Origin: an uncultured Paludibacter sp.
GTDB taxonomy: Bacteria > Bacteroidota > Bacteroidia > Bacteroidales > Paludibacteraceae
Reading direction: 5' to 3'
DNA: 64,000 nucleotides
NCBI GenBank assembly: GCA_937897985.1
Contig: CALCBD010000061.1
Coordinates: forward strand, 62,001 to 126,000
Position numbers and translations under genes: made by a program. Positions 36,301 to 44,309 of this stretch are shown piece by piece. The notes under the pieces are model-generated. The model was given only the letters and a program-made list of their open reading frames with translations. It ran no database searches and was not told the origin of the DNA. Numbering within the stretch: position 1 is the stretch's first letter; every line of letters starts with the position of its first letter.

Positions 36301-38163
36301 GAGAATAAAGTTCAGCAAATTCATATTGTAGGTGAATATGCAAAGAAAATGATCGAGGACTACCGAAGCGCGTTGCAGTTTGTGGATGATTATTTTCAAC
36401 TAAACTATGGTTCGTTTCTGCAACGATATTTTCCGGGGAGTAAGGCCAACACGCTCAAACTAAAAATGACACCTACCAAGTTCAGGCAGCTGTTTGGTGA
36501 ACTGTCGCCCACCCAACTAAATATCATCAACGACAATGACTCTAAATACATAGCCGTGGCAGCAGGCCCCGGAAGTGGAAAGACCAGAGTACTGGTGCAT
36601 AAACTGGCCTCCTTACTTCTGATGGAAGATGTAAAGCACGAACAGCTTTTAATGTTCACTTTCTCAAGAGCAGCTGTAACCGAGTTTAAAAAACGGCTTC
36701 ATCAACTGATTGGCAATGCGGCCTATTTCGTTGAGATAAAAACCTTTCACTCCTATTGCTTCGATTTGTTGGGCAAAGTAGGCAGTTTGGAGAAATCGGA
36801 CGATATTTTGAAGAAAACCATTGAGAAAATCAGAAACAATGAAGTGGAAATCAGCCATATTACCAAAACTGTCCTGGTAATTGACGAAGCCCAGGACATG
36901 AATGAAGACGAATACAATCTGGTAAAAGCGCTGATGGAAGTCAACGAAGAGATGCGGGTGATTGCTGTAGGCGATGACGACCAGAATATTTTTGAATTCA
37001 GAGGTTCGAGTTCAAAGTATCTGGAGAGCTTTATCGTCAACAACCAGGCCACCCGACACGAGCTTTTGGAAAACTACCGGAGTAAAAATAACCTGGTGGA
37101 ATATACGAATGAATTTTCAAAACAGATAAAACACCGGCTAAAAAGTACCGATATCTTTGCCCGGCAACGGGATAACGGCTTGCTGAAGGTAGTTCGCTAT
37201 CATACCAATAACCTGATTATACCGATGGTGGATGATATTCTGTCCACTGGCTTATCGGGTACCACTTGTGTATTGACCAAAACCAACGATGAAGCCTTAC
37301 AAATTGCCGGCCTGTTACTGAAAAATAAGGTGCAGGCGAAGCTAATTCAATCGAACGAAGGATTTAGCTTGTATCATGTGCAGGAAATCAGGTACTTTAT
37401 CAATCTGTTGAACCTGACGGATGATGTATTTGTGATTTCTAATGATGCCTGGGAGGCTGCCAAAAAGGAAATAGCTTACCATTTCAGAAGCAGCAATCGG
37501 CTGGATCTCTGCATGAATCTGATCAGGGATTTTGAACAAAGCAATCCGAAAAAGAAATATAAGTCGGACTTTGATACCTTCGTTCGCGAATCAAAACTGG
37601 AAGATTTCTATAACGAAAATGGTGAAACGGTGTTTGTTTCAACGATTCATAAAGCAAAAGGAAAAGAGTTTGACAACGTCTTCATGATGCTCGACAATTA
37701 TAACGCCGATAGTGATGAAGCTAAACGGGTGTTGTATGTGGGGATGACCCGCGCTAAACGCAATCTGACTATTCATCTGAACACTTATTTACTGGACGCT
37801 CCGTCCAAGGTGTTGATAAACAAAATCGAAAACAAAGAGGCATATTTAGCACCCAATGGCATTTCACTGCACCTATCACACAAAGATGTATATTTGGGAT
37901 ATTTTGAATATGTACAAACCAGAATCAGAAATTTAGTCAGTGGCGATACATTGATAATCAAAGAAGAAGGCTGTGCTAACTCCAACGGCGACTTGGTACT
38001 GAAATTCTCGCAAAAAACACTGGATAACCTGAAATGTCAGATAGAAAAAGGCTATCGACTGAAAGAAGCCAAAGTCAACTTTATCGTGTATTGGCACAAA
38101 GAAGCTACTGACATTGAGATTAAAATAATTTTGCCTGAATTGTATTTGGAGAAAGATGAATGA
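33346..38163 (+). CDS. DEDD exonuclease-RecQ-UvrD trifunctional fusion protein
   Basis: 1605 residues. Residues 1-130 look like a DEDD 3'-5' exonuclease (AFIDTEID with Asp8/Glu10; GHNILNHDLKYI with Asp58; NNPLNDSIKARD with Asp112). Residues ~260-720 are a RecQ helicase: FPTGGGKS (288-295), VIDEAHCFSAWGQDFR (near 390), FTATAKQKV, VATSAFGMGVDKKDV and YIQEAGRAGRDE (near 580). After a helical linker, residues ~1050-1480 are a UvrD/PcrA-type SF1 helicase: AAGPGSGKTRVL (near 1072), VIDEAQDMNEDEY (near 1178), VGDDDQNIFEFRG, STIHKAKGKEFDNV and YVGMTRAKRNL. The C-terminal ~120 residues are unassigned. All three active sites appear intact. It suggests a single-chain resection or unwinding machine for repair or defence. 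The four-helix gene precedes it. Confidence 0.88.
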   Translation: MNTIAFIDTEIDAKTRKVLDIGSIRSDGNLYHKASLTEFIPFLLGTDYICGHNILNHDLKYIGQSLRQSELQLVGAIDTLHLSPLLFPTKPYHALLKDDKLQTEEVNNPLNDSIKARDLFYDEVSAFMRMDETLKQILYLLLWDKREFRSFFRFIGYKCVAQSPEPLIRSLFANEICEHADVATMLAQQPVELAYCLSLIHSFIHFKKIHSITPPWVLKNYPEVERLMLRLRNKPCISGCAYCNTALDIHKGLKRFFGFDTYRTYGGEPLQEKAVKAAVDNKSLLAIFPTGGGKSITFQVPALMSGDSANGLTIVISPLQSLMKDQVDNLEKNGITEAVTINGLLDPIERAKSFERVEDGSASILYISPESLRSKSIERLILGRKIVRFVIDEAHCFSAWGQDFRVDYLYIGDFIRNIQEKKNLEDGIPVSCFTATAKQKVIEDILQYFREKLSINLEVYSSKASRTNLTYKVFEKNDEEEKYQTVRDLIEEKNCPTIIYVSRTHRAYTLAERLVKDGFSARPYHGKMDAQEKTANQNAFIEGEVQIMVATSAFGMGVDKKDVGMVIHFEISDSLENYIQEAGRAGRDEKIVADCFVLFNEEDLSKHFILLNQTKLSIREIQQIWKAIKDITRFRSTVSNSALEIARKAGWDENVAEIETRVTTAIAALEDAGYLKRGQNMPRVFANSILCKNAQEAIEKINRSEKFQEPQKEKGVRIIKKLLSSKSRKQNTDEEAESRVDYISDDLGIVREEVINIITLLREEKILGDAKDLSAYIKRGEQINRSLSIVESYSKIERFLLPKMEEQEKTFHLKVLNEEAETDGCTDISIQKIKTILNFWAIKNWIKRKNLEYSKNHLVAVSLHPIELLRNKLEKRHELARFIIEYLYDKCNKQSTEADQTKEELLVEFSVLELKLAYESGLSLFKLNIEPDDVEDALFYLSRIEAIKIEGGFLVVYNRLTIDRIEQNNQKRYTKDDYEKLNQFYENKVQQIHIVGEYAKKMIEDYRSALQFVDDYFQLNYGSFLQRYFPGSKANTLKLKMTPTKFRQLFGELSPTQLNIINDNDSKYIAVAAGPGSGKTRVLVHKLASLLLMEDVKHEQLLMFTFSRAAVTEFKKRLHQLIGNAAYFVEIKTFHSYCFDLLGKVGSLEKSDDILKKTIEKIRNNEVEISHITKTVLVIDEAQDMNEDEYNLVKALMEVNEEMRVIAVGDDDQNIFEFRGSSSKYLESFIVNNQATRHELLENYRSKNNLVEYTNEFSKQIKHRLKSTDIFARQRDNGLLKVVRYHTNNLIIPMVDDILSTGLSGTTCVLTKTNDEALQIAGLLLKNKVQAKLIQSNEGFSLYHVQEIRYFINLLNLTDDVFVISNDAWEAAKKEIAYHFRSSNRLDLCMNLIRDFEQSNPKKKYKSDFDTFVRESKLEDFYNENGETVFVSTIHKAKGKEFDNVFMMLDNYNADSDEAKRVLYVGMTRAKRNLTIHLNTYLLDAPSKVLINKIENKEAYLAPNGISLHLSHKDVYLGYFEYVQTRIRNLVSGDTLIIKEEGCANSNGDLVLKFSQKTLDNLKCQIEKGYRLKEAKVNFIVYWHKEATDIEIKIILPELYLEKDE

Positions 38164-38440
38164 AATTGGTTAGAAATTAACTTCATTGCCTATGAAAATA
38201 TGAAGATAATTTTACCCGATAAATTTTTACCACAACCGGAATTTCTTGACTATCACTTTCAGCATATTTTCAGAAAACAGAATCTTTAAAAACATATAAA
38301 CATTACCGCAGTTTCGGCATCCGTTGCTGTAAGTCAGGATTAATGAACCTGAAAAAACATGACACTGACGAGATAAGCGTTCCAAAGCGAATGTTCACTG
38401 GGTAACACTCTCACTAAACCCAAAATTCACCTCCTCTCTC

Positions 38441-41400
38441 CTACTCTTCTTCGGTTTCGTCAACGGGTTCTTCGCTTTTGCGGAAGGCGGAGGGTGACAC
38501 ACCAAACTGTTCCTTAAAGCATTTGGCAAAATACTTTGGAGAGCTGAAACCAAGCATATAGGTTATATCGGTAATGTTGTACTCAGGATGTTGGGCGAGC
38601 ATGGCAGCAGCTTTTTTCAACCTCACGGTCACTATAAATTCGTTGGGAGTCTGACCTGTGATGCCTTTGATTTTACTGAACAGCTTGGTACGACCCATGG
38701 CCATTTCGCTGGCAAAAACAGGCACATCGAATTCGCTGTTGTCTATGTATTTTTCGATGACCAACTGCGCTTTTTCGAGGAACTCGCGGTCGAGGTTATT
38801 GGTGGCTATCAGCCGCGGCGAGAAATCGGTTTGTTTGCTGAACCGGTCCTGCAGCAGTTTCCGTCCGTTGACAAGATTATTGCATCGCGTAATTAATGTT
38901 TTGATGTTGAACGGCTTTGTGATATAATCGTCGGCTCCCAGTCTTAATCCTTCGATATTGTACTCCACGGCGGTCTGCGCGGTAAGCAACACCACCGGAA
39001 TATGGCAAACGTTGAAATTATTCTTGATTTTCGAGCACATTTCACTACCGGACATACGGGGCATCATCACATCGCTCAGCACTATACTCGGCTGGTGTTC
39101 GATGGTCATTGCCAGTCCTTCTTCGCCATCGGCAGCAGTGTAGATTTTATATATCGGTTCGAAAACCTGTTTCAGCATTTCGCGCAGTTCGTCGTTGTCC
39201 TCCACAATCAGCATTGAGTACTGAAGTTCTTTGTTCTCCGTTTGTTTGCTGATTACTTCCTGCATAAACTCATCATCAATTTCGTTGATTTGCTGCAGGC
39301 AGTTGGTGTCAGCATCGACAGTTTCGGTAATGTCTTCCGGGTTAAAATGAGCCGATCCTTTCAACAGGCTGACTGTAAAACGGGTACCAACCTGTGGCTG
39401 GCTTTCGACAGCAATATCGGCCGAATGTAGTTCCAGAATATTTTTGGTGAGGGCAAGACCAATGCCGGTACCGGGCACCATATTGCTTATTTGTAATCCG
39501 TTTTCGGCCTGATAGAAACGGTCGAAGATTTTTTCGATGGCTTCGGCTGTGATGCCCACACCACTGTCGGTTACCGAAACCTGGACTTTATCCTCAAGTT
39601 GTTCGACATGTAAACTAATGGTTCCGTCTTTCGTAGTATATTTGAATGCGTTTGAAATCAGGTTGTAAAACACCTTTTGCATCTGAACCGCATCGAACCA
39701 CAAAGGGATTTCGCTCTCCTTACAATCAAAATTAAACTGAATTCTGCGGTAATTGGCATATTCGGCAAAGGATAAAAACACTTCGTACAGAAATTTCACA
39801 AAATCGTGACGGCTCACCCTGAGTTGCAGATGTCCCTGTTCGCTCTTACGGAATTCAAGCAATTCATTGATTAAACTCTGCATTGTCAGCGTGTTGCGTT
39901 TGATACTTAAAATGCGGTTGTAGACCGATGGCTGAATATTATAGGTTTGCAGCAACATATCCACCTGTCCGGCAATCAACGTTAAGGGCGTGCGGAACTC
40001 ATGCGAGATATTGGTAAAGAACCGCAGTTTCGACTGATTTACTTCCTCGATATGCTCCTTTTGCTTTTTCTCGTACGACAGCGATGTTTCGAGCAACAAA
40101 CGCGAACGGCTGAAAACAGTGTAACGCCAGATGGCAAATGCAATCAGAAGTACATAGAACAAATAAGCATACCACGCCAGATAAAACGGAGGATAAACCC
40201 TGATATCCAAATCGGTGGATGTAATCAGTTCGTTATCGGCAGTCGATATTGCCTGAACAACGAGTTTATATTTGCCCGGGCCGAGATTCATAAAGTTCAG
40301 TTTATTGATTCCCTGTGGCAATTCTGTCCAAACGTCAGAAAAACCTTCCAGCTTATAACGGTAAACCGGCTGATTGGCAGGTATATAATTATTGGAGGCG
40401 AACTCAATTGTGAGCATGGTTTGCTTGTGATTCAGGCTGATTTTTTTGGTATAAGCCAGCGCATTTTCGAGAATATGAGTTTCGTCGTTGGGTTCAACCA
40501 GTTTGTTATTGATCCAGAGATTGACCAGGTTAAGATTAAAAAGCCGATGAGGAATCGATAAATTTTCTTCGTTGAACGACACCATGCCATTCATACCGGT
40601 GAGATATATTTCACCATTGTGCGTCAGACACTGACCGCCACTGTAAAGCGAGTTCAACGGAAGGCCGTTTTCGGAACTGAAATTATGAATTTTATTGTTT
40701 TCGGGATCCAGCATTGAAAAGCCTTTGGTGGTGGAAATGATCAGGTAGCCGTAACGCGACTCCAGCATATTGCTTACAAAATCGTTGATAAGACCGGATT
40801 TTTCGTTATTGTATCGCCGGAATGAATTAGTCTCAGGTAAATAAAGGTTGACGCCACCGCCGCTTGTACCAATCCAGACGCGGCTTTTACTGTCGATCAG
40901 AATTTTCGAAGCGTTGTTATTACTTAAACTTGTAGAATCGTTGGCATTAAAAAAATAGGATTCAATTTTACCGTTTTTCAGATTGTATTTGTAAACGCCG
41001 TTGAATCCGGCCACCCACAGGTGATTGGATTTATCGATTTTGGCATCCTGAATGAAATTCAGTTTTTTATGAAGCTGAGCTGAGAACAGAGTGAATTGTC
41101 TGGTTTTCCGGTCGAACAGGAACAATCCGCCATGTGTACCAATGATTAAATTATTCCCGTATGGCTGGATGGCACTCAGGATATTGGTTTGCGACCATTC
41201 GGGTTTAATTTGCCTGAATTGTTCGAAACGTCCGCCGGCAACATTAAGAACGCACAAACCACCGAGATGGGTTGCCAGCCAGAGTTCCCGGGCCTTACGG
41301 TCGAAATAAACGGCTTTTATATTATCATTCGACAGGCTGTTGGGATTATTTTCATCGGCTCTGAAGATACGGTAAGTTTTGGTTTTCACATTGTAGTAAA

Positions 41401-42493
41401 TCAGGCCATCGCCCTCTGAACATAAAAAAAGATTTCCGGTGTCGTCTTCCACTATATTGCTGATGACCGGAAAAGGTTTGTTGAGAAAAACGCCGTTTTG
41501 AAGATTATGAAAAGTATAGAAATTGATGTCAGGATTGAAGTAGTTAATTCCGCCAAAATAGGTACCTGCCCATATTGTCCCCTGGTTGTCGCGGATCAGT
41601 GCCCAAACCGATTCGTTCGAAAGCTGACGGTTATTATAACCTTCTGAATCGTAATGTTTGAACTCTCCGGTTTCGACTGTTAAACGGTCTAATCCTTTTT
41701 TGGTACCAATCCACAGGAAACCGTTATTGTCCTCACATACCACCCTTACAAAATTGGAAGACACCGAATTCTCCGGATGTTCGGGATGGTAGGTATAATT
41801 GGTAATATTTCCGGCGCGGTCAATCCGGAACAAACCCTTTTCCCATGTAGAAACCCAGCTGTTTTTACGACTGTCCTCGAAGATATTGGCCACCTGACTG
41901 CAATCGGGAAGCAACATTCGGATTTTTTTATTCTGGTCAATCACAAAAACACCCGAAGATAAAGTGCCCGCAAGTATCCGTTGATCGGCAGTCTGGTATA
42001 TCTTGAGAATGGCTGACTTACACTGGCTGATGGTACAATAAAGTTTTTTCTCACCGTCACGGTAAGTATAAAGTCTGTTTTCCTCGGCAATCCACAGATT
42101 TTGAATACCATAAGCAATCGCATCGGCACTTTTCCGTTGAATGCATTTCATGGCGGAAGTTCGCAGATCGAATTCATTAATTCCGTTTTGGGTACGAATG
42201 TAAACATGTCCGTTCTTGTCACCGCAAAGTGAAAGTATAAGATTTTCGCCCAGTGAGTTCGAATCGTTGGGAACGGGACGAAATACTTCCATGCCGTTTC
42301 CGTTGTAACGGTTCAGCCCTTCGCGGGTGGCAAACCACATCGCACCCAGTTCATCCTGGTATATGCTATTGACCGAAAGCTGGGACAAACCCTGCTCAAT
42401 TCCGATTTTTGAGAAATACAAATCGTTGGCAGCATAAGTACCAACCGAACAAAATACGGTTACGACAACTGCTATAAATTTAAGTATCCTCAT
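38441..42493 (-). CDS. Hybrid two-component regulator (HTCS), PUL B left flank
   Basis: 1350 residues with the full HTCS architecture. After a signal peptide (FIAVVVTVFCSVGTYA) come two-bladed Reg_prop propellers (about 25-680; GLSQLSVNSIYQD, FLWIGTKKGLDRL, RVWIGTSGGGVNLY), a Y_Y_Y domain (about 690-760), a transmembrane helix (FYLAWYAYLFYVLLIAFAIW, near 768-790), HisKA with the phospho-His near 831 (TNISHEFRTPL), HATPase_c (LISNAFKY, GTGIGLALTKNI), a receiver with Asp near 1141 (VLSDVMMPRMSG), and an AraC-type DNA-binding domain (about 1248-1345). It senses a periplasmic oligosaccharide and activates a PUL. It is a paralogue of the regulator at 60048. Position suggests control of the NahK-like gene or PUL B. 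Confidence 0.95.
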   Translation of the reverse strand: MRILKFIAVVVTVFCSVGTYAANDLYFSKIGIEQGLSQLSVNSIYQDELGAMWFATREGLNRYNGNGMEVFRPVPNDSNSLGENLILSLCGDKNGHVYIRTQNGINEFDLRTSAMKCIQRKSADAIAYGIQNLWIAEENRLYTYRDGEKKLYCTISQCKSAILKIYQTADQRILAGTLSSGVFVIDQNKKIRMLLPDCSQVANIFEDSRKNSWVSTWEKGLFRIDRAGNITNYTYHPEHPENSVSSNFVRVVCEDNNGFLWIGTKKGLDRLTVETGEFKHYDSEGYNNRQLSNESVWALIRDNQGTIWAGTYFGGINYFNPDINFYTFHNLQNGVFLNKPFPVISNIVEDDTGNLFLCSEGDGLIYYNVKTKTYRIFRADENNPNSLSNDNIKAVYFDRKARELWLATHLGGLCVLNVAGGRFEQFRQIKPEWSQTNILSAIQPYGNNLIIGTHGGLFLFDRKTRQFTLFSAQLHKKLNFIQDAKIDKSNHLWVAGFNGVYKYNLKNGKIESYFFNANDSTSLSNNNASKILIDSKSRVWIGTSGGGVNLYLPETNSFRRYNNEKSGLINDFVSNMLESRYGYLIISTTKGFSMLDPENNKIHNFSSENGLPLNSLYSGGQCLTHNGEIYLTGMNGMVSFNEENLSIPHRLFNLNLVNLWINNKLVEPNDETHILENALAYTKKISLNHKQTMLTIEFASNNYIPANQPVYRYKLEGFSDVWTELPQGINKLNFMNLGPGKYKLVVQAISTADNELITSTDLDIRVYPPFYLAWYAYLFYVLLIAFAIWRYTVFSRSRLLLETSLSYEKKQKEHIEEVNQSKLRFFTNISHEFRTPLTLIAGQVDMLLQTYNIQPSVYNRILSIKRNTLTMQSLINELLEFRKSEQGHLQLRVSRHDFVKFLYEVFLSFAEYANYRRIQFNFDCKESEIPLWFDAVQMQKVFYNLISNAFKYTTKDGTISLHVEQLEDKVQVSVTDSGVGITAEAIEKIFDRFYQAENGLQISNMVPGTGIGLALTKNILELHSADIAVESQPQVGTRFTVSLLKGSAHFNPEDITETVDADTNCLQQINEIDDEFMQEVISKQTENKELQYSMLIVEDNDELREMLKQVFEPIYKIYTAADGEEGLAMTIEHQPSIVLSDVMMPRMSGSEMCSKIKNNFNVCHIPVVLLTAQTAVEYNIEGLRLGADDYITKPFNIKTLITRCNNLVNGRKLLQDRFSKQTDFSPRLIATNNLDREFLEKAQLVIEKYIDNSEFDVPVFASEMAMGRTKLFSKIKGITGQTPNEFIVTVRLKKAAAMLAQHPEYNITDITYMLGFSSPKYFAKCFKEQFGVSPSAFRKSEEPVDETEEE

Positions 42494-42529
42494 ATCAGCG
42501 GGATTTAAAGGGTTAATTGATAAAGCTTA

Positions 42530-42873
42530 ATGCATAATTAAGAATTCATAATTAAGAATTAAGAATTAAGAATTAAAAAATTATGAATTATGCGAATCAG
42601 AAGTTAAATTGCTTTATTCAGCTGGCCGTTTCAGGCTTATTTGAATTTTTTTCCCGATATTAAGATGTCACAGCTACGCTGCTTAATACAATAAATCAGG
42701 GGCGTAGCCCTGACATCATGGTAGAATAAAGGACAAAACAGAATTTGAAGGGCGTAGCCCTGACATTTTTTTCATTTAAACCGGGGAAAAAACAATTTCA
42801 ACCAATGATTCGCATGAATTATGAATTAAAAATTATGAATTACGAATTATGAATTAAATTACGAATTACGAAT
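42530..42873. repeat. AT-rich inverted-repeat element with internal GC-rich palindromic repeats
   Basis: Both edges consist of degenerate AATTAAGAATT/AATTATGAATT/AATTACGAATT units. Their inner ends, ATGCGAATCA (42590-42599) and TGATTCGCAT (42806-42815), are exact inverted copies. Inside, GGGCGTAGCCCTGACAT occurs at 42700-42716 and again at 42750-42766, with a degenerate inverted copy at 42665-42680. GGGCGTAGCCC is itself a palindrome. No reading frame is present. The right edge provides the last codons (IRNS and stop) of the kinase gene. It resembles a MITE- or REP-like element. Confidence 0.6.
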
Positions 42874-43947
42874 CAAACATTGATTTACTATTCCGCACAT
42901 CTTTTCAAAATTTTCTTCCTGACTTCTCAGCAGTCTGAACTGAGCCAGAGAGCGTTGCCAGTTATGTTGCTCATACTGAATTTTATAATAGGTATCGCCG
43001 TTGAGGTAATCGCCAAAAAAGCGAACCAGTTGCATATAGCTTAACAATTTTGCTCCGAAGGCCAGATTTTCAAGTTCAACCGGTGTCAGGAAAGTTGCTT
43101 TTTTCAGATAACCACGGGTGTAAGCTTCGAAAATAGACATATTCACTCCGATATTGTCTAAATTCCGGTCGTCCTCGGCGCCGGTATTGGCGGCAGTACG
43201 CATAAAATCACCAAAATCGGAAAGGACAAAGCCCGGCATTACCGTGTCAAGATCGACGATACAAACAGGTTCATCGTTTTCGTCGAAAAGCATATTGTTT
43301 ACTTTGGTATCGCAATGGTTGATTCTCTTTGGAAGTTTCCCTTCGCGGAATAATCGTTCGGGCAAACACATGTCCCATGCCCGTTTTTCAATTTCGTCGA
43401 CCAGCCATTTTGTTTCGTCTAATCGTCCGGCAACATTGTTTTTCACTGCATCTCTGAACTGTTGAAGTCGAAATTCCATGTTATGAAAATCGGGGATGGT
43501 TTCAATCAGTTGATCGTGAGGTACATCAGACAGCATGCACTGAAAATCGCCAAAAGCTTCACCTGCCTTGTAAGCCAGCTCAGGCGTAACCACATCGTAA
43601 CTGTGAGTATTTTCGAGGTTTACATAAACCCGCCAGTAAGCGCCATCGGCATCCTGATAGAAAAGCTTACCATCTTTGGCCGGTATAAGTCTCAGCACTC
43701 TTTTTTCGATATCATTTACGCCGGCATCGGCAAGTTTCTGACGTAAATGATCGGTCACAATCTGAATATTCTGTTGCAGACCGGCCACATTTTTGAAAAT
43801 ATGGTGATTAATTTTTTGCAGAAAATAAGATTCGCCTCCGGCTACAGAGCTTTCCACAATGAACGAATCGTTGATATGTCCGATTTTCAACGGAGTAATC
43901 CGTGATACTTCGCCTTTAATGGCGAATTGCTGAATAATGTTTTTCAT
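42859..43947 (-). CDS. Aminoglycoside phosphotransferase-fold sugar kinase, NahK-like
   Basis: 362 residues from the Met at 43945-43947 (MKNIIQQFAIKGEVSRITPL); the frame is open seven codons further, but a -7 element lies upstream of the shorter start. It has the APH/choline kinase fold: catalytic loop INHCDTKVNNMLFD (near 210-223) and the DFG-equivalent VCIVDLDTVMPG (near 228-239). The IDLDTVMPG and DTKxNN motifs match N-acetylhexosamine 1-kinases (NahK), which phosphorylate GlcNAc/GalNAc at C1 in the lacto-N-biose salvage pathway. Cytosolic. It is separated from the GH29 operon by a strong terminator and has its own promoter. Specificity is inferred from motifs and the neighbouring fucosidases and galactosidase. 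Confidence 0.78.
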   Translation of the reverse strand: MKNIIQQFAIKGEVSRITPLKIGHINDSFIVESSVAGGESYFLQKINHHIFKNVAGLQQNIQIVTDHLRQKLADAGVNDIEKRVLRLIPAKDGKLFYQDADGAYWRVYVNLENTHSYDVVTPELAYKAGEAFGDFQCMLSDVPHDQLIETIPDFHNMEFRLQQFRDAVKNNVAGRLDETKWLVDEIEKRAWDMCLPERLFREGKLPKRINHCDTKVNNMLFDENDEPVCIVDLDTVMPGFVLSDFGDFMRTAANTGAEDDRNLDNIGVNMSIFEAYTRGYLKKATFLTPVELENLAFGAKLLSYMQLVRFFGDYLNGDTYYKIQYEQHNWQRSLAQFRLLRSQEENFEKMCGIVNQCLIRNS

Positions 43948-43982
43948 ATAGCGCAATAGAATAAGCAATTCGAAATTCGAAG

Positions 43983-43990
43983 CAAATATA
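43983..43990 (-). promoter_or_regulatory. Candidate -7 element of the NahK-like gene
   Basis: Reads TATATTTG on the minus strand (TAnnTTTG), 35 bp before the ATG at 43947. No TTTG at a standard -33 distance was found. Confidence 0.5.
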
Positions 43991-44027
43991 GAGATATTTA
44001 CTCAGAACCAGCGAACGGCAAAAGAAG

Positions 44028-44064
44028 TTTGTACAAAGTTATGCATTTTAATGTACAAAATTGT
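44028..44064. promoter_or_regulatory. GTACAA-type candidate regulator site
   Basis: TTTGTACAAA (44028-44037) is a perfect 10-bp palindrome and is followed by ATGTACAAAATTG (44051-44063). The latter matches the minus strand of 55066-55078 (ACGTACAAAATTG) at 12 of 13 positions. It lies 61 bp upstream of the -7 element of the NahK-like gene. Confidence 0.4.
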
Positions 44065-44081
44065 ACCTGATTGGCATTAGC

Positions 44082-44117
44082 AAAAAAAAACATCCGAAGC
44101 ATTTGAATCTCCGGATG
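44082..44117 (-). terminator. Intrinsic terminator ending the PUL B operon
   Basis: On the minus-strand transcript CATCCGGAG pairs with CTTCGGATG (one G-U pair) across a 9-nt loop, directly followed by nine U residues (the A-run 44082-44090). It lies about 190 bp after the stop of the alpha-L-fucosidase gene at 44310. This is a textbook Rho-independent terminator. Confidence 0.85.
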
Positions 44118-44309
44118 GACCAACTTACCTTAAAAAATCATATTTTTTGACCCGATTAACAATAAAAGTTTCGTGATTAAACAAAGTTTTGTTTGTTCTG
44201 AATGTAACTTTCTTACCTATGATTGAAAAGGATTAAATACGAAAGAAAAATCAATGTCATACTTCAAATGGTTCGACCTGTAAGTACCAATCATGGAAAT
44301 GATATAAGA

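Noticed and set aside
38164..38440. Terminator between the convergent RecQ-fusion and HTCS genes
   Set aside because: No stem of useful length with a U-run was found in this 277-bp gap.
40001..40561. A 186-codon plus-strand open frame
   Set aside because: It lies entirely opposite the HTCS gene, whose domains are unambiguous; it has no family resemblance and is an antisense shadow.
42700..42766. Possible CRISPR-like array (two 17-bp repeats)
   Set aside because: Only two direct copies with a 33-bp gap, self-palindromic, inside an AT-rich repeat element, and no cas genes nearby.
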